This document shows, piece by piece, positions 57,401 to 64,000 of a stretch of 64,000 bases of DNA. Numbering within the stretch: the stretch's first letter is position 1; every line of letters starts with the position of its first letter. The DNA is from Morinoia aosen (taxonomy: Eukaryota; Arthropoda; Malacostraca; Amphipoda; Talitridae): NCBI GenBank assembly GCA_030386875.1, contig CM059567.1:80965130-81029129 (forward strand). The letters run 5' to 3'. A model generated the notes under the pieces. That model was not told the origin of the DNA. It ran no database searches and was given only the letters and a program-made list of their open reading frames with translations. The position numbers were made by a program, and so were the translations under genes.

Positions 57401-60400
57401 CAATAGATCGATCGATGATGTGAATTAATGACTCATTTGTGTGTCCGTTCGGTTACATGTTTACTTGATGCTAAAAAGAATGTTGGTTTTCTCTTTATTT
57501 TTTTATCGTCATGTCGAAGATTATTATCTTGTTCCTTGAAGCATTTAATTTGGTAGCTCATTTAGAGTTATTCATAGCCAAGGAAATTAATCTTGTCCGT
57601 CATTAAAATGGTTATTTGAACAAAACTAGTAGTTCTGCACCCCTCCAAAGAAGTGAATTTTGTTCATGTTATTGTTTTCCAGCAATTTAAATAAATGACA
57701 TACTAAAGTTTTTACCATTGTTTTTGACACACGTAAGCATATGTACAAGACATTCGCGTGTTTGGAAAAAAAATTGAATTAAAAATCATAACATATTTCT
57801 TGTGAATATCATATTTATTGTTAATTTATATTAGGTACGCATGATAGACAACGTTCGGGGTTCAACGTCCGTGAACACAATTCTTTGCATAAGGATATTT
57901 GAATTAACTGATTGCTCTTATTAACTGAGATTATTACCTGAGTTGTCGAAGAATTTTCTGATTTTAAATTTCAAATTAGAATCTTAGATTTAACTTAAGT
58001 TTGAAGAATGATGAGCAACTACTGTGTGTATGATATGACTGCAGAGTTTAATGGAAAAATTATCTAAAGAGATAAAACATAGGAAAAAAACTTAAATTTT
58101 TCTCTGCGAACTTTTTTGGAGCTCAGATCCATAAAATAATCGAGAAATGTTTTAACTAATGCAAGTAGGAACCATTCATACTTTTTTCTGAACAGTAAGA
58201 ATAATTGAGTGAATGCATGTTCTGTGTAACTGTTCGTGCGTACAGTCTCCCTCACACCTCCTGGCTTAGAAAAATAAACACATATTAAAAGTTTTTTGAG
58301 GTGTTCTCTCATTAATGATTGTTGCTAAAATCTCCCGGCTAAAAATACCTCACATAAGTGTCCTGTCATCAGAGATGAAGTTAAATATCAAGTCTTGAAG
58401 TAACGATATTAGAAAGCGAAGCCATTTCCTGCCAGTTCTCTATTGTAAATAGAAAACTATCCTCCAACCCTAAGGAGGATAGAACTATTGTATCTATGGA
58501 AATTAGCGCTCTCAAGGAGGATGAGAGAGGTCTTGAGATTAAAATTAGGTAGACCTTCTCTTCTGTTGAAATAGAATAGGTTTTTCGTTTTTTACCGACC
58601 TTTTTCTCGGTTCAGTGCTGTCTTGTTTTTGCGTACCTACTTCTTTCTTCTTCAAATTTTATCTTGTTTCATGAAATAATTTATAAATTTGTGTTTCTAT
58701 GTACATTGTGCATAGATTCCGCGTTCCCTCAAGTCCATAACTAAGTGGTACCTTCTTCCTCTTTCTTTCTGGAATACCTTTGTTACTGTTAGGGAGACAT
58801 TAACTGACCTCTAATCCAATAGAATTACGCCCGACATTGTTTTAATTTTGCATTTCATACACGTGAAAAAAAAATTGCCCAGGAGTCTTCTTGCAGGATA
58901 TTGCTGAACTCAAAGTGAAAAACTCACGTGTCTCTCGCACCACGTGAGGTCAGAATGAGGCGATCGTTAACACAGTCCGCTGATGACTGCAGGACGAACG
59001 TTGGGCAGATGAACTCCAAGTAATGGTCTTCTTCGGCGGGGCATGAGAATTCCCACTGACACCTGGATATGTGAGGCATGTGAAATCGAACTGAAGTTTG
59101 AAATCTCAAAGAATATTTCATCGTTGGAAGTTTTTCAGAGACTGAGACAAATCAATAATACTCATAGTAAATTTTAAATAATAAAAAACATAATGACCTT
59201 AGAAGTTCACAACTCAAATATTGTTAGATAATTTTGTGCGGAGTGATGCAGATATTCATAAATTCTCTAGAACTCAATCATTCACTGCAACGAATTGAGC
59301 CAATTTTTTGTATCTCATTGAATTCCAGAGAATACAAAATAAATCGATAATTTTTTTTATAACAAACTTTCATTGGTTATAGGGTCATTTTGGAATATAC
59401 TGTTCTAGTTCACAACTTTCAAAATATTATTGCTGGTTTAAGCATGGGTAATATTCCAATAACCTTCCAATGTTTGCATTTCTGTACTCAAATAAACGTT
59501 TTCATAACCCCCGCCATTACTGGCATCAGACCAAATCTGGCAGCAGCTTGTCATCAACAAGAAAATTAGGAAGGTGCTCCCACTCGCCAGTGAGCGTAAC
59601 GAAACACATCAGGGAACAAATTCAACGATCATTACAGTATATTAAGGTTATTTTCAAAAGGGGACGTATTGTACTCTGAAACGGTAAATGTTCTCGTGAT
59701 ACTATTTTTAAGACAGTTATGAACACGTGTAGTTTTGAAATTGCGAGATAAATATAGTTATATTCCTTACAATGGCGTTTTCAAATAATATCTTTGAAGA
59801 CACAATTCGTTTCGGCCTCCTAGTTACTAAATTCAATGCTGTCTATTATCACAGTCATAAATAATGATTTCACTGAAATAACCTTGCAAAAAGTAAATAA
59901 TTCTCAATTGTCTAAATTGTCATTATTTCAATATCAATTATCTTCTTCATTAGTTTCACTACTAGTGGTGATCATTTGCTTATTCGCAACATTACGGCGA
60001 TATGAACTAGCATTTTCGTTCTGTGCTGTAAATGCGAAAATATTTACAGGTATTTGTGTTATAATAAAAGTCTTTTTTTAAATTTAATAACAAGTTCATC
60101 GTCAGTAACCACGGCATAAACAGCCAAGCTTTTGTATACATACGTATACGGTATGGTTGGAACTAACGAACGGTGAGTTCATAATCTACTCTGGTATCTT
60201 GATTAGGTCTGTTGAAAATTCACTCAGGCAAAATTGTCTCACGCAGCTCAGCTGAGATTAGGAACAGGCCAGGGTTCTGCTGGAACCCTGGAAAATTGGT
60301 GGAACAGGCAACTAAAAAATCGGGAGGAATCTTCTCTGCAGCCAGCAAGAGTTGGTTCAATTTAATTTGAGAGATTCTTGTATTTACGAAAATGTTTTCC

Positions 60401-60969
60401 ACAGTGAACTTTCCTTCACTCTCATTGTGAACAGGAAAGACTGATTGAAGCGCGCTAGTTCGAAAGCTTTCACTTCTTTTCATGGAAAAGGCTCAATGAA
60501 CAGTGTTGTAATCGATTAAGTTGTAATTTTATCCATATTTTATTAGGCCAGTGATTTAAATTGATGATTTTGGAGAGCTTGTCTGGAAAGCGCTGAAAAT
60601 CCGAGGCTCTTTTATACGTCCAAGAAAATTATACCACTAGAAACCAATTCTTCATTCCCCGTTTGAGCGAATTTGGATACAACATTTTTAAATACTTATT
60701 GTGGATAAATAGTTGTTTAATATTTGTTAGATTAATGGTGAAGATTTCGCTCAGTTTCAAAGATGAATCTGCTATCTGTTACTGTGTCCTTCTAAGGAGC
60801 TTTACCGCTGGTCAACCGGGTAGTTCTGGGGAAAGTTAGGCGACTGAATGGCTAGCCTCTCTCCCTCGGCCATGGTGTAAGTGCCGCATGCCGCCGTTTC
60901 AAGGCGAGTCTCCAACGAAGCCCCGTACGCCGAAGCCAAAACAGCAAGAATAAAGATGACCATCTGCAT
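51491..60969 (-). CDS. Secreted CUB-mucin-CUB protein (685 aa, five coding exons)
   Basis: Coding exons: 60969-60806, 59062-58928, 55337-53841, 52831-52697, 51617-51491. All junctions are GT..AG and every internal intron is phase 2. The summed length is 2058 nt, exactly 686 codons with the TAA. Residues 1-16 are a signal peptide (MQMVIFILAVLASAYG). CUB1 is about residues 28-138 (CGTYTMAEGERL, QSPNFPQNYP, RCQWEFSC, YLEFICPTF, DCVNDRLIL, KCGTDSPDG, GFRCYVWC). A Thr/Ala/Pro-rich linker of about 430 residues follows. CUB2 is about 572-682 (CGVYELQADQRV to GFRCYIWC), ending CRAK and stop. Each CUB has eight Cys rather than the usual four. CUB domains bind proteins or carbohydrates outside cells. 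No protease or other catalytic domain is present, so the specific role is unknown; a lining, venom/saliva or matrix function would fit. Confidence 0.9.
51618..52696 (-). other. Intron 5 of the CUB gene
   Basis: Donor AT|GTAAGA at 52696, acceptor CCCAG at 51618. No repeat or coding content recognised inside. Confidence 0.8.
53955..55190 (-). repeat. Coding minisatellite array of the mucin-like linker (exon 3)
   Basis: Four adjacent blocks, all multiples of 3 bp. They are 15 bp units encoding ATTTA (about 54935-55185), 18 bp units encoding GSTTAA (about 54670-54900), 18 bp units encoding PATTTA (about 54375-54665), and 18/24 bp units encoding PTTTTTK-type Thr runs (about 53955-54375). Dense Thr with Pro and Ala predicts heavy O-glycosylation. 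A lone TVCPTSPAASST segment with one Cys separates the first two blocks. The regular units leave long open frames on the other reading frames (rejected as genes). Confidence 0.9.
55338..58927 (-). other. Intron 3 of the CUB gene (3.6 kb)
   Basis: Donor AC|GTGAGT at 58927, acceptor TTTGCAG at 55338. The plus-strand ORF at 55625-55960 inside it has no family motif that I can defend. Otherwise AT-rich, with a short hairpin near 58455-58480 (ATCCTCC...GGAGGAT). Confidence 0.75.
59063..60805 (-). other. Intron 2 of the CUB gene (1.7 kb)
   Basis: Donor CG|GTAAAG at 60805, acceptor ATATCCAG at 59063. An 87-codon minus-strand ORF at 60220-60483 lies here but has no splice-compatible role in the CUB frame. 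Confidence 0.75.
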
Positions 60970-61683
60970 TCTCTGAAATTAGGAATTAAAGTCGTCTAGA
61001 ACTAAGAAATATCATGCAAAAATACCTAATTAAAGTAAAAATCGCCAACAAAACGAGCATAGATGATTATATCAATGAGGTCTGATGATAAAACATATCT
61101 TAACTAAATCAAGAGAGAGTGAAAACAGCAGTCTGATCAAAGAGCACCGCCTGTTTTATTGACTTAAAAATTGTCGACGTAAGATGGCACTGTGCTCAAT
61201 TTCTATATTGGACATTGACTCAGACTTGAGATGATTGTCGTGAAGGGTTGCTGTGCAGTTCCTCGGAAAATATGAGCGGCCCAACATATACGAATCACAA
61301 ATGCGTTGTGTGCCGCCCATTTCAATTTGGTGCTAAATAGAGCTGAAAGGATGTTACATATACTGAAAAAATAATCAATTTTCCGTCACTTGTGTGGGTT
61401 AACCTTAGTCAAAAAACGCCATCAATGTGTCTGCGCGCACTTGTGTATCATTGTTTGTATAACGCGTGTTGGTATTATGATTATGACTCATCTAGTTTAA
61501 AGTCTCCATTGTTTAATCTGAAATTTCTATTCTGTAAGACTAGCTATGTATCATCTTTAATGATCGGAGATTATGCTGAAATATTAAAACTAAAGGATGA
61601 ATATCTCGAAGTTTTTAGCTGAAGAAATAGATGAATTCATAAATGTCTTAGCAGTTTCACTTTTAAAAAGATAAAGTTTCGCA

Positions 61684-62137
61684 ATGAACGTTAGGAAATT
61701 GAAACTAGTTTTATTTGAAAGAATAAAACATTTTCATGGTTTATCAACACTATGTTTATCAACAGCAAGAGAAATGAGGACATTGTTGGGAAGTGCTTTC
61801 CTAATCATTTGATTTCACGATTTGTTAATGGCCTTGGCCTCCTTGTTCCATAGATTTGTCCCCATGCAACTTCTTCTTGCGGGGCTACCTTAAGTCACGA
61901 GTTTATTTAACAAATCCAACAAATTTACAAAACTTAAAAACAACATTTATGATAAAATAGCTCATCTCTTGCCTGATACACTACGGAGAGTCGTGGAAAC
62001 GACAAAGAAAAGAGCCCTAATTTGTCAAAACAGCCGTAGTAGTCATTTACAGGACATTATATTCAAAACATAATGTTGATAAACCATAAAAATGTTATTC
62101 TTTCAAATAAAATAAGTTTCAACTTCCTAGCATTCAT
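61684..62137 (+). mobile_element. Mariner/Tc1-type deletion derivative in intron 1
   Basis: Terminal inverted repeats of about 60 bp: ATGAACGTTAGGAAATTGAA on the left, TTCAACTTCCTAGCATTCAT on the right, both continuing through GAAAGAATAA and TGGTTTATCAACA. Between them the plus strand keeps a broken transposase C terminus. Across several frames one can read FPNHLISRF, WPPCS.DLSPCNFFLRGYLKSRVYL, then RRVVETT, then HLQDIIFK. This matches the insect transposase pattern ISRFG..WPPRSPDL.P.DFFLWGYLK..VY. No long ORF, so non-autonomous. Confidence 0.75.
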
Positions 62138-62315
62138 AGTTTTCCTTTCATTTGCAAACTAAAAGGGTCAGTTACTTCTTATTCACCCTGTATGTGTATA
62201 TTTACTAAATTGTATATATATAAACCACTTCTTAAATTCATTTGTGACGTATAAAAACTAGTGAGAAATCCCATCTTCACAACGGACGAATTTTGAAGGT
62301 ATATACCTTACTTAC

Positions 62316-62359
62316 ATCAGGGAATGTCAGATCCGATAGAAAAAGAAAAACCGAGTGAT
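62316..62359 (-). other. 5' UTR exon of the CUB gene (predicted)
   Basis: Begins about 29 bases after the TATA box, within GATCATCACTC, and ends at the strong donor CTGAT|GTAAGT (62316). The coding exon accepts at TTTCAG|AGAATG (60973/60972). The TSS is inferred from spacing only; TCAGTC at 62374-62369 is an alternative initiator but is closer to the TATA than usual. Confidence 0.55.
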
Positions 62360-62380
62360 GATCGTGCTGACTGACCACGG

Positions 62381-62388
62381 CTTTTATA
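62381..62388 (-). promoter_or_regulatory. TATA box of the CUB gene
   Basis: TATAAAAG on the minus strand, preceded by CCGGT, with a splice donor 65 bases downstream and the coding exon in the same orientation 1.4 kb further on. The sharp TATA suggests tissue- or stage-restricted high expression, as is common for secreted products. Confidence 0.6.
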
Positions 62389-62389
62389 A

Positions 62390-63545
62390 CCGGCAGAATT
62401 TCAATGTCAATACCAAGTTCAACCGCACAACAAACCGTATAAATGCGGATCTTGTATCGGTGGCATCATTTACCTTCGATAGAGAGCCAAACCTAGATTA
62501 AGGCGCTGTCAGCCTAATTACGTCAATGCTTCATCAGCCGGTCGTACAATTTCCTCTTCAGAGCGCAGCCCCCGCACACCACGTTTATCAATGTTCTTGA
62601 TTTACAATGAAACGTAAAACGAGACGACAGATGAAATCTTTTTTTTGTTTCAGTGCAGCGTTTCCCTGTAGAGCTCAATGATACAATGAACGGGTTCGTT
62701 ACTGAAGCATGTGTTTGTCTTGGTATTTAGAACGAGCTATAAAACGATGGGCATCCTTCCGGTAACACCTGGCATTCAAAGTATTCATCGGGAATTCAGA
62801 ATTCTGGCGATGCACAACAAACATGCACAACAAACGTTTGCAATCACCTATTGATAAAGCAATCGCTAATGAGTGATCACCTTGATTTTTCTCTTCAGTG
62901 CTATTTCAATAGATGGCTACATAAATGGAAAGACTGAACATGAATAACTAACTTTTGATAGAAGTGTAATTTATATTACTATACACTGAAATATTGATGG
63001 TCAGCATGTGAACTCCCGAGTACAGTCTGACATTTATCGTGAGTGAAGCACTGATGCTAATTTGACGCCATGACCAGTCTCCAGGAAGAGTTATATCACA
63101 CAGGGGAATGTAATTTTTTAGAATATATGAATCAAATCTTTCTGGTTTTAGGGTGAAAAAGGCGGATATGAATCAGGTAAATGTCTTCAAGCTCTAGTTT
63201 TGTGGTATAAACCCTGTGGAAGCGTGTTTTTTTTTTTTTTTTGATGAATTTTGTAAACTATGCTTTTTAATTTCATCGATTAACAGCATTGAAGGTGATT
63301 CTATTTTTGTCAAAAAAATTATATTCTACAAGTTCTAAACTTATAGTAAAATATCTGGCAGGTGGTTTGGTGCAAAGTGAATCATGTTGTGGCTGCAAGA
63401 GAATTTTATTTGCGCTTTGTTGCGCGAGAACACTAAAGCATTGTTACATCCGCAGGCAAGCAGTGATCCAAAGTAATGTTGCATTTCAAAGGCCGTGATA
63501 TCTTCGTTCTATTACAGATGTTTCTTGATATATGTTTTAATTTAT
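62390..63545. other. Upstream region of the CUB gene, no gene recognised
   Basis: Contains a T(19-20) run at about 63223-63242 and the duplicated string ACAACAAACATGCACAACAAACG near 62815. No regulatory element assigned beyond the TATA box. Confidence 0.4.
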
Positions 63546-63546
63546 T

Positions 63547-63800
63547 TTATTCTCCTTGTTCATTACGGGTAGCGCCACAATTCGAGAGGAAATTTCCAGG
63601 CAGAATTGGGAAAGTGTATCTTGAAGAACATGCCGCAAACGAGTTAATAGTTTCCCCAGAAGTACTGTCGCTTACTAAGTGTAACTTACCTTTTTGTACT
63701 GCTCCAGTTATGCTGCAAATGTTATGGTTACATTGTGCAACAATTCTCATGTCTCCAACTCCGGTGAACTCTTTTGTGTCAGTATTATCAGCGTAGTTGG
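63547..63800 (-). other. Candidate exon or ORF fragment, unknown protein
   Basis: The minus strand reads NYADNTDTKEFTGVGDMRIV, then AQCNHNICSITGAVQK, followed either by a GTAAGT donor (63689-63684) or by continued open frame (KLHLVSDSTSGETINSFAAC, then SSRYTFPILPGNFLSNCG). The spaced Cys residues and the donor make it look like a real exon or a transposon piece, but I do not recognise the family and no matching acceptor or partner exon lies in the window. Confidence 0.3.
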
Positions 63801-64000
63801 TAAATATTATAAATTTATCTTATGGTAAAATACTTTATTCCCTTCTAGCTCATTATTTTTGCGTACTAGTTGATACATAACAACGAAAAAAGAAAATTGC
63901 GTTCGGAATGTCGATCTCATAGTCTTAGATGAAAAATAATTTAAATCTATCCATTTTACTCTTAACATTAATCTCTCCAATCACTAGTTCCTATATTCGT

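Noticed and set aside
60220-60483. 87-codon minus-strand ORF in intron 2 of the CUB gene
   Set aside because: Inserting it would break the CUB fold between CGTY..NYP and CQWEF, and it has no usable splice pair. No family recognised.

Overview
This is eukaryotic nuclear DNA, most likely from an arthropod. There are no bacterial operons. Coding exons are separated by GT..AG introns, the base composition is AT-rich, and transposable elements occupy much of the window. Species or order cannot be fixed from the sequence alone.

Only one stretch looks like a host gene. On the minus strand, about 62.36 kb to 51.4 kb, six exons (one of them 5' UTR only) give an intact 685-residue secreted protein: signal peptide, CUB domain, about 430 residues of Thr/Ala/Pro-rich mucin-like repeats, second CUB domain. 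All splice phases agree. A TATA box lies upstream of exon 1 and an AATAAA lies downstream of the stop.

Layout of the rest. 1-5.0 kb: an Ingi/Vingi-like non-LTR retrotransposon (minus strand) with a 2A ribosome-skipping motif and a PHD-like finger near its N terminus, split by a 1.4 kb LTR-like insertion. 6.85-9.58 kb: a nearly intact hAT transposon. 10.7-17.7 kb: two head-to-head decayed copies of one CR1/Jockey-type retrotransposon. 17.7-20.0 kb: a repeat pair, one copy carrying a 340 bp palindrome. 20.4-30.4 kb: a nest. An RTE-like element (minus) is split by a plus-strand L2/CR1-like element. That element holds a tRNA-derived SINE and a TTAA-flanked foldback element, and the foldback holds a 308 bp insert with a 13 bp target-site duplication. 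30.9-35.7 kb: mostly unassigned sequence and a minisatellite.

35.75-51.2 kb holds the most unusual object, a Ty3/gypsy-lineage LTR retrotransposon whose integrase lies upstream of reverse transcriptase (gag-PR-IN-RT-RH). This is the Ty1/copia-like order reported for the Gmr1 group, described originally from deuterostomes. Its 5' LTR carries a 1.26 kb hAT relic and its 3' LTR a 7.0 kb Harbinger-like element. The element is bracketed by 330 bp direct repeats of flanking DNA, far too long for an integrase duplication. A mariner-like deletion derivative sits in intron 1 of the CUB gene.

Most transposon ORFs carry stops or frameshifts. The parts do not form a pathway; they record successive insertions around one secreted-protein gene.
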